NCBI GenBank assembly: GCA_964643785.1 | Contig: CAZXUT010000002.1 | Coordinates: forward strand, 1 to 64,000 | DNA length: 64,000 nucleotides | Direction: 5' to 3' | From: Proteiniclasticum sp964643785 | GTDB lineage: Bacteria > Bacillota > Clostridia > Clostridiales > Clostridiaceae | Shown here: one piece after another, positions 8,570 through 17,167 of the stretch | Layout: the number at the start of each line of letters is the position of its first letter | Numbering within the stretch: position 1 is the first letter of the stretch | The notes under the pieces: generated by a model | Seen by the model: the letters and a program-made list of their open reading frames with translations, nothing else | The model's database searches: none | What the model was told of the DNA's origin: nothing | Program-made: the position numbers and the translations under genes

Positions 8570-9463
8570 ATGGAGAAGGTCAAGTTCATTTATAATCCTA
8601 ATTCAGGAGATAATTATATAATTGATAAATTGGATGAAGTCATAGAAGTGCACCAGAAAAACGGTTATTTCATTGTGCCTGCCAGGCTTGATGAAAATAT
8701 GGATATGGGAAGTGCACTGGAGGATATTCATGATCATTACCATCATATACTCATTGCGGGTGGAGATGGAACAGTGGATATTCTGATCAACTACATGATG
8801 GATAACGGGATCACCCTGCCTGTAGGGATTCTTCCTATGGGTACCGCAAATGATTACGCTAAATACATCGGGATCCCAAAAGATATTTCAAAAGCACTGG
8901 ACCGGATGTTTTCTGAGAAGCCAAGATGGATGGACATCGGGAAAATCAATGAAAAATATTTCCTGAACGTGGCAAGCACAGGACTTCTAACTGATGTTTC
9001 CCAGAAAACGCACAGTGAACTGAAAAATGCGATCGGAAAGCTGGCTTACTACATTAAAGGTATCGAACAGATTCCTACATTCAGAAGAATACCTGTCAAA
9101 ATCACATCCGAGGATGGTAACTTTGAGGGAGATATGTATGCACTTCTGGTTTTTAATGGAAGAACCGCAGGAAATCTTGATTTTGCATACAAATCAAAAG
9201 GGGATGATGGCCTTCTTGATGTCATACTCATTAAAGCGAATCTGAAGGAAATTGTGCCGCTTCTCGGGAAGCTGTTAAGAGGGGATCATCTTGAAGACCC
9301 TGTGGGACTCCTTTATTTTCAAACGAAGGAAATCTATATTGAGACCAGTGATGAACTCATTGTCAGTGACATTGATGGAGAAAGAGGACCGGATTTTCCA
9401 CTTCATATCAAGTGTATTCCAAGGGCTATACAAGTTCTGGGTGTGGATAAAAAGCATTTTTGA
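8570..9463 (+). CDS. Diacylglycerol kinase-like lipid kinase (YegS/DagK family)
   Basis: A soluble kinase of the diacylglycerol/sphingosine kinase catalytic family, about 297 residues. The nucleotide-binding loop is ILIAGGDGTVDILIN with the GGDGT hallmark, followed by GILPMGTANDYAKYIGIP. The N-terminal FIYNPNSG motif and the C-terminal beta domain are in place. It likely phosphorylates diacylglycerol or a related lipid, returning it to phospholipid synthesis; the exact substrate cannot be read. The start is the ATG at 8570 after GGAGG, which is 10 codons inside a longer frame. A TATAAT box sits at 8534-8539. It diverges from pssA, so the two phospholipid genes share a control region. Confidence 0.9.
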   Translation: MEKVKFIYNPNSGDNYIIDKLDEVIEVHQKNGYFIVPARLDENMDMGSALEDIHDHYHHILIAGGDGTVDILINYMMDNGITLPVGILPMGTANDYAKYIGIPKDISKALDRMFSEKPRWMDIGKINEKYFLNVASTGLLTDVSQKTHSELKNAIGKLAYYIKGIEQIPTFRRIPVKITSEDGNFEGDMYALLVFNGRTAGNLDFAYKSKGDDGLLDVILIKANLKEIVPLLGKLLRGDHLEDPVGLLYFQTKEIYIETSDELIVSDIDGERGPDFPLHIKCIPRAIQVLGVDKKHF

Positions 9464-9469
9464 AGAGAG

Positions 9470-9498
9470 AAAGCTTGCCACCAGCGGTGAGCTTTTTC
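9470..9498 (+). terminator. Terminator of the lipid kinase gene
   Basis: AAAGCT-tg-CCAC paired with GGTG-AGCTTT, then TTTC. The T run is short. Confidence 0.5.
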
Positions 9499-9560
9499 AG
9501 ATGAACCACGCTGAATTCACTTAAAGGCCACTTAAATTCATAGAATTGATGCGCGCTATA

Positions 9561-9589
9561 TTGACAAAAGATTGTGCTTGATGTAATAT
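9561..9589 (+). promoter_or_regulatory. Promoter of cysK-cysE
   Basis: Consensus -35 TTGACA (9561-9566), 17-base spacer, -10 TAATAT (9584-9589). The two hexamers and the spacing are identical to those of the arsR-flavoprotein promoter at 7637-7665. Confidence 0.75.
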
Positions 9590-9601
9590 TTACACCAGGA
9601 A

Positions 9602-9622
9602 TTCCTAGTGGTTTACTAGGAA
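9602..9622 (+). promoter_or_regulatory. Operator of cysK-cysE, CymR/Rrf2-like
   Basis: TTCCTAGT-N5-ACTAGGAA, a perfect 8+8 inverted repeat a few bases after the expected transcription start and upstream of the ribosome binding site. Position and type fit a repressor of cysteine synthesis such as the Rrf2-family CymR, which works with CysK as its partner in other Firmicutes. The regulator is not in this window, so its identity is inferred. Confidence 0.6.
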
Positions 9623-9644
9623 ATGAAAAAGTGAGGTAAAATAA

Positions 9645-10559
9645 ATGATTTATAATAATTCAATAGAGATGGTAGGAAATACACCTCTTTTAAAAGTAAA
9701 CGGGTTTGATGCTGAGAATCGAGCAGAGGTATATATTAAACTTGAAAAAATGAATCCAGCCGGCAGCACGAAGGATCGTGCGGCATTAGGCATGCTTGAA
9801 GATGCTGAGAAAGCAGGACTTCTTAAAGAGAATTCTGTGATCATAGAACCGACAAGCGGAAATACAGGGATTGCTCTGGCCATGCTTGGAAAAGGCAAAG
9901 GGTACAGAGTGATTATCGTCATGCCTGAATCCATGAGTCAGGAAAGAAGAGCGCTGATTAAGGCTTATGGTGCTGAACTGGTGCTGACAGATGCGGCAAC
10001 AGGAATGAAAGGGGCCATAGCAAAAGCGGAAGAAATCAGAAATGAAATCGGAGAGCTTGGCTTTATTCCACAGCAGTTTGTGAATCCTGCCAATCCTTCC
10101 AAGCATTATCAAACCACAGCAAAGGAAATCTTTTCTGATCTTCCTGATCTGGATGCTTTCGTTGTGGGCGTCGGAACCGGCGGAACCATCACAGGCTTCG
10201 GCAATTATGCGAAGGATAATGGAAAGAATGTAAAGATCGTGGCTGTAGAACCAACCACATCTGCTGTGCTGTCCGGTGAAAAGCCTGGACCACATAAGAT
10301 TCAGGGAATCGGTGCTGGCTTCGTTCCAAAGAACTATTCTGGAGAACATGTTGATGAAATCGTGAAGATTTCAACGGATGATGCATTTGCGACTGCCAAG
10401 GCATTTGCACAGTCTGAGGGCATCCTGATCGGAATTTCAGCAGGAGCGAATCTTTGCGGTGCACTGCAGATAGCAAGGACTCTTGGCAAAGGAAAGAAAG
10501 TTGTAACTGTTGCACCAGATGGTGGAGAAAAATATATTTCCATGGGATTATTTGATTAA
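9645..10559 (+). CDS. cysK: Cysteine synthase A (O-acetylserine sulfhydrylase)
   Basis: Pyridoxal-phosphate enzyme that makes L-cysteine from O-acetylserine and sulfide. The PLP lysine lies in MNPAGSTKDRAALGM (Lys43), the substrate loop is EPTSGNTGIALAML, and the phosphate-binding glycine loop is GVGTGGTITGFG. The C-terminal GISAGANLCGAL segment is also in place, and 304 residues is normal. The start ATG follows GAGGT. The serine acetyltransferase gene follows after 16 bases, so the operon encodes both steps from serine to cysteine. Control is probably by the symmetrical operator at 9602-9622. In Bacillus, CysK also helps the repressor CymR; whether that occurs here is unknown. Confidence 0.96.
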   Translation: MIYNNSIEMVGNTPLLKVNGFDAENRAEVYIKLEKMNPAGSTKDRAALGMLEDAEKAGLLKENSVIIEPTSGNTGIALAMLGKGKGYRVIIVMPESMSQERRALIKAYGAELVLTDAATGMKGAIAKAEEIRNEIGELGFIPQQFVNPANPSKHYQTTAKEIFSDLPDLDAFVVGVGTGGTITGFGNYAKDNGKNVKIVAVEPTTSAVLSGEKPGPHKIQGIGAGFVPKNYSGEHVDEIVKISTDDAFATAKAFAQSEGILIGISAGANLCGALQIARTLGKGKKVVTVAPDGGEKYISMGLFD

Positions 10560-10575
10560 ATTTTTGAGGTGAATT

Positions 10576-11130
10576 ATGTTCAGAGGGCTTCATGAAGATG
10601 TTAAAAATGTACTAGTTAATGATGTGGCAGCGAAATCCTATCTGGAAGTTCTGCTGCTGTATCCTACAATCCATGCCCTCTTTGCATACCGGATCAGTCA
10701 TTTTTTCTTTAAGAGAAAACTGTTTTTTCTGGCAAGACTCATCAGTCAGCTTTCCAGATGGACCACGGGTATAGAGATTCATCCAGGAGCAAAGATAGGA
10801 AAAAGGCTTTTTATTGACCATGGTATGGGGGTCGTGATCGGTGAGACTTCAACCATAGGCGATGACTGCACCATATATCATGGGGTCACATTAGGTGCTA
10901 CAGACTGCGATGCACCTAAAAGGCATCCAGATCTCGGCAACCGCGTGATGGTGGGCGCAGGTGCGAAAATTCTGGGACCGATCAGCATCGGCGATGATGC
11001 AAAGATCGGTGCGAATTCAGTTGTGCTGAAGAATGTACCGCAAGGAGCAACTGCGGTGGGTACGCCTGCACGCATACTTGTTCAGAAAGACTCCTCAGAG
11101 GTCAAAATCCGCTACTATGATTATATTTAG
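10576..11130 (+). CDS. cysE: Serine O-acetyltransferase
   Basis: Transfers an acetyl group from acetyl-CoA to L-serine, giving the substrate of the preceding CysK. The N-terminal helices contain LLLYPTIHALFAYRISHFFF. From about residue 65 the left-handed hexapeptide-repeat domain is clear: GIEIHPGAKIGKRLFIDHG, VIGETSTIGDDCTIYHGVTLG, and the closing GANSVVLKNVPQGATAVGTPARI. It is 184 residues long, the short form common in Firmicutes. Ribosome binding site GAGGTG. Both genes are probably co-repressed by cysteine status. Confidence 0.95.
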   Translation: MFRGLHEDVKNVLVNDVAAKSYLEVLLLYPTIHALFAYRISHFFFKRKLFFLARLISQLSRWTTGIEIHPGAKIGKRLFIDHGMGVVIGETSTIGDDCTIYHGVTLGATDCDAPKRHPDLGNRVMVGAGAKILGPISIGDDAKIGANSVVLKNVPQGATAVGTPARILVQKDSSEVKIRYYDYI

Positions 11131-11144
11131 ATCAGATGAACTTC

Positions 11145-11178
11145 AAAATACCTTGGGATAAGCCCAGGGTATTTTTTT
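11145..11178 (+). terminator. Terminator of cysK-cysE
   Basis: AAAATACCTTGGG and CCCAGGGTATTTT arms with a short loop, followed by TTTT. Confidence 0.85.
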
Positions 11179-11258
11179 AGTTTCGTAAAATCATCAACTT
11201 GTCTTATAATGAATATAAGTGGGAAACAGAAGGAACGTTTGAGGGAGAGTGAAGCAAA

Positions 11259-12254
11259 ATGGAGAATCACCTGAAAGAGCAGTTAATCATGAAATTAAAG
11301 GACATGGGGCTTCATGCCCATGGATTCATGAAAGTCAGGACACTGACTGAATCCATTGAATACTTCCAAGAGAGGAAGAAGCTGGATCTGACCACTTCCT
11401 TTGAGGAAAATGAACTGATCAGGAAAATCGATCTGTCTTATGAGATGAAGAACGCAAAAACAATCATCAGTATCGCTTTTCCCTATTATTATGATGCCTA
11501 TATTCATAAAGAAGGGTATTTTTCACTTTATACACTAGGGAAAGACTACCATATCGTGGTGAAGGATCATCTGGAAAAGATTGCGGATCTTCTTCGTGAA
11601 AAAGGATTTGAAGCAAAGGTTTTTGCAGACAATAATTCTCTTCCGGAAAGATATATTGCCCATGTTGCAGGGACAGGAGACATTGGAAAGAATCATATGG
11701 TCATCACAAAAGACTATGGAAGCTATGTGTTTCTTGGCGAAATCATGACGAACTGCGAGATGGAAACCAGTGAAAGAGACTGGAAGGAAATACCGGAGCA
11801 TGAAATCTGCGGTGAATGCGTCAGGTGCATCAAAGCTTGTCCGACGAAGATTTTAGGCAGTGAGCTCTACAATACAAAGAGATGTATGTCTTATATCACT
11901 CAGAATAAAGCAATCACAGATGAGGAGATCCTGCTTTTCAAGGGAAGACTTTTCGGTTGTGATACCTGTCAGAGGGTATGTCCTTTCAATCAGGATATTA
12001 TAATAAGTCCCTTTGAAGAGTTCAGATCTCGAGAATATATGAAATACCCCAATCTGGAAGAAATTCTTGCACTTACGAATCAGGAATTCGTTCGCTACAA
12101 GGAAACCAGTTCAGGATGGAGAGGGAAGAAACTTCTGCAGAGAAACGCCATGATCGAACTCATGAGAAGAGGAAAAACACCAGATGAAAAGTATATAAAT
12201 ACAGACTACCTGAAGGAGTATTATCATAGACTTCAAGGGCTTTTCAACCTATAA
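11259..12254 (+). CDS. queG: Epoxyqueuosine reductase
   Basis: Last enzyme of queuosine synthesis; reduces epoxyqueuosine in tRNA anticodon loops using cobalamin and two [4Fe-4S] clusters. The clusters are marked by CGECVRCIKACP at about residue 187 and CDTCQRVCPFN at about 242. The middle segment GDIGKNHMVITKDYGSYVFLGEI (given in part here: GDIGKNHMVI, then VFLGEI) matches the cobalamin/substrate region of the family. At 331 residues it is the short Firmicutes form without extra C-terminal repeats. It starts at an ATG after GGGAGAGTG, with a TATAAT box at 11205-11210. It is followed closely by plsC, nth and a sensor kinase on the same strand. Confidence 0.92.
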   Translation: MENHLKEQLIMKLKDMGLHAHGFMKVRTLTESIEYFQERKKLDLTTSFEENELIRKIDLSYEMKNAKTIISIAFPYYYDAYIHKEGYFSLYTLGKDYHIVVKDHLEKIADLLREKGFEAKVFADNNSLPERYIAHVAGTGDIGKNHMVITKDYGSYVFLGEIMTNCEMETSERDWKEIPEHEICGECVRCIKACPTKILGSELYNTKRCMSYITQNKAITDEEILLFKGRLFGCDTCQRVCPFNQDIIISPFEEFRSREYMKYPNLEEILALTNQEFVRYKETSSGWRGKKLLQRNAMIELMRRGKTPDEKYINTDYLKEYYHRLQGLFNL

Positions 12255-12285
12255 TTAAAAATATGATGAAAAAGGGGTTATTATT

Positions 12286-12984
12286 TTGAGAAAATTTTTA
12301 TTAAAGGCATTGGCAAAAGCACCAGTTGGGGTACAGAAATTTGTTGCACATAGAGGGCTGAATTATATATTCACAAAACTTGTCCAGGTGGAGCTTGAGG
12401 GGAAAGAGAATCTACCTGACAAAGATGAGGCAGTCCTGTTTATTTGCAATCATTTAAGTAATATTGACGGACCGGCACTTAATCGAGTGCTCGGTGATTA
12501 TAAACCGACTTTTGTCGCGGGGCAGAAGCTTACTGATGATCCGTTCACCGGACTGTTCAAGAAAGTATTCAGAAGCATCAATATCAAACCGAATTCACCG
12601 GACAAAGCCGCGATGAAGGAAATCATCAATCTTCTGAAATCAGGACAGAATGTAGTGATCTTCCCTGAAGGAACACGTTCCAGAGTAGGTTCCATGATTG
12701 AAGGAAAAAGAGGGATACTTCTTATTGCAAGACTCGCCAAGGTCAGAATCGTTCCACTAGCCATGACAGGGTCGGAGAAAATTCTGCCCATAGCGAAAGA
12801 TGGAAATATGACAGGTGAAAAGATACATAAGGGCACAATTAAGATAATAGCAGGAAAACCTTTCAGTATTCCTGTGAAGACGGAAGAACAGACGAAAGAA
12901 GAATATGACCAGAGATCCATGGAATTCATCATGAGACAGATTTCCGTGATGCTTCCGGACGAATATAAAGGGTTCTACAAATAG
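12286..12984 (+). CDS. plsC: 1-acyl-sn-glycerol-3-phosphate acyltransferase
   Basis: Membrane-associated acyltransferase that converts lysophosphatidic acid to phosphatidic acid. The catalytic HX4D motif is in CNHLSNIDGPAL, the substrate-binding block in FPEGTRSRVG, and the third block in VPLAMTGSEKI. An amphipathic hydrophobic N-terminus is usual. The start codon is TTG at 12286, supported by AAGGGG 8 bases upstream; no closer ATG exists. It sits between queG and nth in a run of same-strand genes with short gaps, so it may be transcribed with them although the functions are unrelated. Confidence 0.92.
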   Translation: MRKFLLKALAKAPVGVQKFVAHRGLNYIFTKLVQVELEGKENLPDKDEAVLFICNHLSNIDGPALNRVLGDYKPTFVAGQKLTDDPFTGLFKKVFRSINIKPNSPDKAAMKEIINLLKSGQNVVIFPEGTRSRVGSMIEGKRGILLIARLAKVRIVPLAMTGSEKILPIAKDGNMTGEKIHKGTIKIIAGKPFSIPVKTEEQTKEEYDQRSMEFIMRQISVMLPDEYKGFYK

Positions 12985-13010
12985 GCTTCTTTCAGTATTT
13001 GGAGGAATAA

Positions 13011-13676
13011 ATGAATAAAAAGAACAAAGAAGTCATCGAGATACTTTACAAGCTGTATCCTGAGGCCAAATGTGAGCTGAATCATGAAAATCCGGTGCAG
13101 CTCCTGATCGCAACCATTTTGTCCGCGCAGGCTACAGATAAGAAAGTGAATGAAGTGACAGAAATGCTGTTTCAGAAATATGTGGATCTGGATGATTTTT
13201 TGACCATCACGCCAGAAGAACTTGAAAGTTACATCAAAGTCATCGGTCTTTATAAATCAAAAGGAAAGAATCTTATGAAGTTATTTCCAATTCTAAAGGA
13301 AAAACATAATGGTCAAGTCCCCCAGACCATGGAAGAGCTGGTGGAACTACCTGGAGTCGGAAGAAAGACTGCAAATGTTGTCTTGTCCACAATTTTCAGA
13401 GTACCTGCCATTGCTGTGGATACACATGTTTTCAGAGTTAGCAACCGGATCGGAATTGTAAATGAGACCACAGTGGAAAAGACGGAGCAGGCACTGATGA
13501 AAAAAATAGACAAGGACCTGTGGATCGATACGCATCATCTTCTGATATTCCATGGCAGAAGACTGTGCTTCGCAAGAGCGCCACAATGTGGGATCTGTCC
13601 ACTGAATCATGTATGCACTTATTACAAGAAAAACAAAAAATCTCTGGCTGTGGAGAAGAAAACAAATAGTAAGTAA
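13011..13676 (+). CDS. nth: Endonuclease III
   Basis: Base-excision repair DNA glycosylase and AP lyase for oxidised pyrimidines. The helix-hairpin-helix is LVELPGVGRKTANVVLS with the catalytic lysine in GRKTA, and the catalytic aspartate is in AVDTHVFRV. The C-terminal [4Fe-4S] site follows the classical C-X6-C-X2-C-X5-C spacing (CFARAPQCGICPLNHVC). The length of 221 residues is typical. Ribosome binding site GGAGG. The next gene, a sensor kinase, begins about 20 bases later without a terminator between. Confidence 0.96.
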   Translation: MNKKNKEVIEILYKLYPEAKCELNHENPVQLLIATILSAQATDKKVNEVTEMLFQKYVDLDDFLTITPEELESYIKVIGLYKSKGKNLMKLFPILKEKHNGQVPQTMEELVELPGVGRKTANVVLSTIFRVPAIAVDTHVFRVSNRIGIVNETTVEKTEQALMKKIDKDLWIDTHHLLIFHGRRLCFARAPQCGICPLNHVCTYYKKNKKSLAVEKKTNSK

Positions 13677-13697
13677 AAATGAAAGGGCGTGTGTAGT

Positions 13698-16043
13698 TTG
13701 AATTCAAGAAAAACCATGATTACCTTGATCAGAACGAATATCATTGCCCTTTCAATTCTTTTCATCACAGGACTTCTGCTGTTTCTGGCAGCTCACTTTC
13801 TCACAAGTGGAGGTGAAGTCTTATTTGATCTGAAACTTGATGCAGCAAATATAGCCATAGCATTACTGTCTACCACAATGATACTTCTCTACGGTTATTA
13901 CACAAAGAAGAAGTATCTCTATATTTTCGCCTTTGGACTTTTCATTGGCTCTGTCATTGAATACCAGAATAATCTGTTCAATATAGATGGTCAGATAGAT
14001 GCCGCTTTTCTGGGCTTTTATTTTCTGGTACTGGTGCTGGTGGTTTTTATTCTGACAGCGAAATTAACGTATCGGATCATTAAAATCAATGTGGATTTTC
14101 TGATTTTTACTTCTATTCTGATTCTGTTTTTGTATGTGTTTCTGAAAACCTACGTTCTGAAAGAACCCATAATAATCGAAAATGGAATGACCTACATCCT
14201 TGAACTGGTCATGCTTTCTGCCATACCGATTTTATTCGGGTGGTATTATAATACCTTCTCAACACGTAAAAATACGATGAATTTCTCGATTTATCTTGGG
14301 AGCTTCACATATTTCACATCCATGATCTGCTACAGTCTTTTTTCAAATGGAAATGACTTCAGATTTCTTTTTATAGGTGTTCTCATGGAAACACTGACTT
14401 TTGGGCTTTATCTTATTTTCGTTCCCATTGCATTTTATGAGATCATCAGAGAAAAGGATGAATCCATCAAGAAATCGGAAGTGCTGAAGAAAAGTCTCTT
14501 CATGTTTTTCAAGTCTGCTGAATACAATGAGAATATCACTGTATTTGTCAATTCAAAACATAGAATTTTATATTCGAATTCCAAATACAAGATTTTCTTC
14601 AATCATTATGGGGAATTTCTTGATAACGAGATGTCCAATTATCTGACAGAAAAATATGAGGTCATCAAGTACAATATGAATTATTCTTCTTCCACGAAGT
14701 TCAATTTGGGAGAGAACACCTATATTCTTGATGTGGATGTTGTTTATATTGAACAGGACGATGAAGAGATTTTTTGTATCACGGCGAAGGATATCACTAT
14801 AATAAGAGCCATGCAGGAGTCTCTTGAAAGATCCGAGTATAAGTACAGAAGCTTTTTCAATCTGATTCCGGATTTTATTTTTCTTTATGATCTTGTTCGA
14901 AAACGTGTGGTTGAAGCCAATGATATCGTGTACAACGATTTCAGGAATCTACCCAATGGTAAGCCGGTCAATATACCAGTCGATGAGCGTTTCATGGGTA
15001 TGAGTTTCAAGGAGCTGGATGAAATCGGAGAAAGAATCTCTACGAGTGAAATCCTGAAGCTTGAAACCAGAAAAATCAAAGACCATAAGGGACAGGATAT
15101 CTATGTTGAACCCAACGTAAGACTGATCGGTGTGGAAAGCAATAAAAAGCAGATGCTGGTCTTTCTCAGAAATGTGACAAATACAATCAAGCTGCATGAA
15201 TTGAGAATAGAAAATGAGGCAAATATCAGAAAACTGTATATTGCTGAAGAAAACGAGAAAATGTTCAATGAGTTCTTTGCGAATATGTCCCATGAGCTTA
15301 GGACACCGATAAACATTATTTTATCGGCTCTGGATATGATGGACATTTCAGAGTATGAGAAAGAGAAATCAGAAAAGTATGCAGGTCTGATTCGACTGAA
15401 TTCCTATCGCCTCATGCGTATTGTTTCTAATATTTTAGATATCACGAAAGTGGACTCCGGTTTCTATACGTTACATATGATCAATCAGGATATTGTAAGC
15501 TTCACAGAAGATACGGTGATGTCGGTACTTCATTATGCGGAAGGAAAAGGACTAAAGATCATATTTGATACAGAGGTGGAAGAACACTTGGTCGCATTCG
15601 ATCTGCAGTCCTTGGAGAGAGTTCTTCTGAACCTGTTAAGCAATGCAATCAAATTCACAAAAAAAGGTGGAAATATATTTGTGAATCTGTCCTTAGATAA
15701 GGAGAACAGTAAAGTATACATTGATGTAGAGGATACCGGAATTGGTATTTCAAAGGAAAATGCAGACCATATTTTCGACCGATTTATCCAGGTGAATAAA
15801 TCCATGACCAGAGACACTGAAGGAACTGGCATAGGGCTGTCCATCGTGAAGAAGCTCATGAATCTCATGGAAGGTGACTGTATTGTATCCAGCGAGCTTA
15901 ATAAAGGCACCATTTTCAGACTGATTCTAAAAGATGAGCTGACCAATGATGCAGATGAAGTAGCTCTGGAGAAAGACTTCTATGAGAAAACCTCAAATCG
16001 TGTGGACATCGAGTTTTCCGATATTCCAAACGCAGAAAGATAG
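13698..16043 (+). CDS. Membrane sensor histidine kinase with PAS region (orphan)
   Basis: Roughly 780 residues. The first 255 are a multi-helix membrane sensor of about seven to eight hydrophobic segments, similar in layout to MASE-type domains. Two PAS-like segments follow (about 280-380 and 390-500, e.g. YRSFFNLIPDFIFLYD). Then come the dimerisation/phosphoacceptor box FFANMSHELRTPINIIL and an HATPase domain with LLNLLSNAIKFTKKGG and DTGIGISKENADHIFDRF. No response regulator is adjacent, so the target is unknown. Start uncertain: TTG at 13698 lies 10 bases after GAAAGGG; a GTG at 13689 is too close and an ATG at 13716 lacks a binding site. The signal cannot be inferred. Confidence 0.85.
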   Translation: MNSRKTMITLIRTNIIALSILFITGLLLFLAAHFLTSGGEVLFDLKLDAANIAIALLSTTMILLYGYYTKKKYLYIFAFGLFIGSVIEYQNNLFNIDGQIDAAFLGFYFLVLVLVVFILTAKLTYRIIKINVDFLIFTSILILFLYVFLKTYVLKEPIIIENGMTYILELVMLSAIPILFGWYYNTFSTRKNTMNFSIYLGSFTYFTSMICYSLFSNGNDFRFLFIGVLMETLTFGLYLIFVPIAFYEIIREKDESIKKSEVLKKSLFMFFKSAEYNENITVFVNSKHRILYSNSKYKIFFNHYGEFLDNEMSNYLTEKYEVIKYNMNYSSSTKFNLGENTYILDVDVVYIEQDDEEIFCITAKDITIIRAMQESLERSEYKYRSFFNLIPDFIFLYDLVRKRVVEANDIVYNDFRNLPNGKPVNIPVDERFMGMSFKELDEIGERISTSEILKLETRKIKDHKGQDIYVEPNVRLIGVESNKKQMLVFLRNVTNTIKLHELRIENEANIRKLYIAEENEKMFNEFFANMSHELRTPINIILSALDMMDISEYEKEKSEKYAGLIRLNSYRLMRIVSNILDITKVDSGFYTLHMINQDIVSFTEDTVMSVLHYAEGKGLKIIFDTEVEEHLVAFDLQSLERVLLNLLSNAIKFTKKGGNIFVNLSLDKENSKVYIDVEDTGIGISKENADHIFDRFIQVNKSMTRDTEGTGIGLSIVKKLMNLMEGDCIVSSELNKGTIFRLILKDELTNDADEVALEKDFYEKTSNRVDIEFSDIPNAER

Positions 16044-16107
16044 GGAGAGTGAAAACCAACCCTGTCTTTTCTCTTTTTCAGGATGAAGACAGGTTGTGCA
16101 AATTTTC

Positions 16108-16136
16108 TTGTCAGAATGTGTTTTTGGTGCAATAAT
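16108..16136 (+). promoter_or_regulatory. Promoter of ddl
   Basis: -35 TTGTCA (16108-16113), 17-base spacer, -10 AATAAT (16131-16136), about 50 bases upstream of the start codon. Confidence 0.55.
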
Positions 16137-16187
16137 GAATTCTAGAATTTCAGTGAACGCAGATAGAAAAACAGGAGTGATAAAAAA

Positions 16188-17099
16188 ATGAAAATTGGTG
16201 TAATCATGGGTGGAATTTCCAGTGAGAGAGAAGTCTCTTTATCTTCTGGAAGAGAAATCCTGAAAAATATAAATTTCGGTGACTACGAAGGCGTAGAGAT
16301 CGTCTTGGACAGTAAAAAAGATATTTTTGAAAAAGTAAAAGGTATCGATTTTGCGCTTCTTGCTCTTCACGGTAAGTATGGTGAAGATGGAACAGTCCAA
16401 AGCATACTGGATAGTCTTGATATTCCGTATTCAGGTTGTGGAATGGCTTCCAGCGCAGTGTGCATGGACAAGGATCTCACGAAATGTGTGTTGAAAAGCA
16501 AAGGGATCAGAACAGGCGACTGGTTTATTGCAAGAAATCTTGAAGATGTAAAAGAAGAAAAAGTGGAAGCATTGGGATTCCCTGTTGTGGTCAAGCCAAA
16601 TAGTGGAGGTTCCTCCGTTGCCACCTTCATCTGTCATACATTGGAAGAAGTTCTCCATGGAGTGAAAGAAGGTCTGCTTGTAGATACTGAAGTCATGATT
16701 GAAGAATTTATCAAAGGTGATGAAATCACAGTACCGATCTTAGACGGGAAAGTGCTGCCGACGCTCATCATCAAACCTGTCAAAGGGGGATTCTTCGATT
16801 ACTCCTCGAAATATGAGGCAGGCGGTGCTGAGGAAGTGATCATTCAATATGATGATGCGCTTCAGAAAGAAATAGATGATATGGCCATGGAGACCTTTAA
16901 AGTTCTGAAATGTGATGTCTATGCAAGAGTTGATTTCATGATAAGAGACGGGATTCCCTATATTCTTGAAATCAATACCCTGCCAGGTATGACAAGTACC
17001 TCTTTGTTCCCGAAGAGTGCTGCGGGAATCGGACTTGATTATAAAGGACTCCTTGATGCGATCATAAAATCGTCCTTAAAACTGAGAAGTCAGAAATAA
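16188..17099 (+). CDS. ddl: D-alanine--D-alanine ligase
   Basis: ATP-grasp enzyme that joins two D-alanines for peptidoglycan precursors. Landmarks: GGISSEREVSLSSG at the N-terminus, LHGKYGEDGTVQSILD, the ATP-grasp segment VVKPNSGGSSVAT, and the metal/ATP site with EINTLPGMTSTSLFPKSA. The 303-residue length is usual for the compact form. The start ATG follows CAGGAGTG. It has its own promoter and terminator. Nothing near it resembles a vanA/vanB-type ligase cluster, so a housekeeping role is most likely. Confidence 0.95.
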   Translation: MKIGVIMGGISSEREVSLSSGREILKNINFGDYEGVEIVLDSKKDIFEKVKGIDFALLALHGKYGEDGTVQSILDSLDIPYSGCGMASSAVCMDKDLTKCVLKSKGIRTGDWFIARNLEDVKEEKVEALGFPVVVKPNSGGSSVATFICHTLEEVLHGVKEGLLVDTEVMIEEFIKGDEITVPILDGKVLPTLIIKPVKGGFFDYSSKYEAGGAEEVIIQYDDALQKEIDDMAMETFKVLKCDVYARVDFMIRDGIPYILEINTLPGMTSTSLFPKSAAGIGLDYKGLLDAIIKSSLKLRSQK

Positions 17100-17104
17100 A
17101 TAGA

Positions 17105-17153
17105 AAAGAAGTAGTCTTTTCCCATTTCAAGGGAGAATGACTACTTCTTTTTC
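17105..17153 (+). terminator. Terminator between ddl and the M42 peptidase
   Basis: AAGAAGTAGTC and GACTACTTCTT arms with inner CCC/GGG pairing, then TTTTC. A-rich on the opposite side, so it can also serve the converging minus-strand gene. Confidence 0.8.
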
Positions 17154-17167
17154 ATATTCGGGTAGGT

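Noticed and set aside
16060..16107. Terminator after the orphan sensor kinase
   Set aside because: CCTGTCTT and AAGACAGG can pair, but the loop is large and there is no T run.
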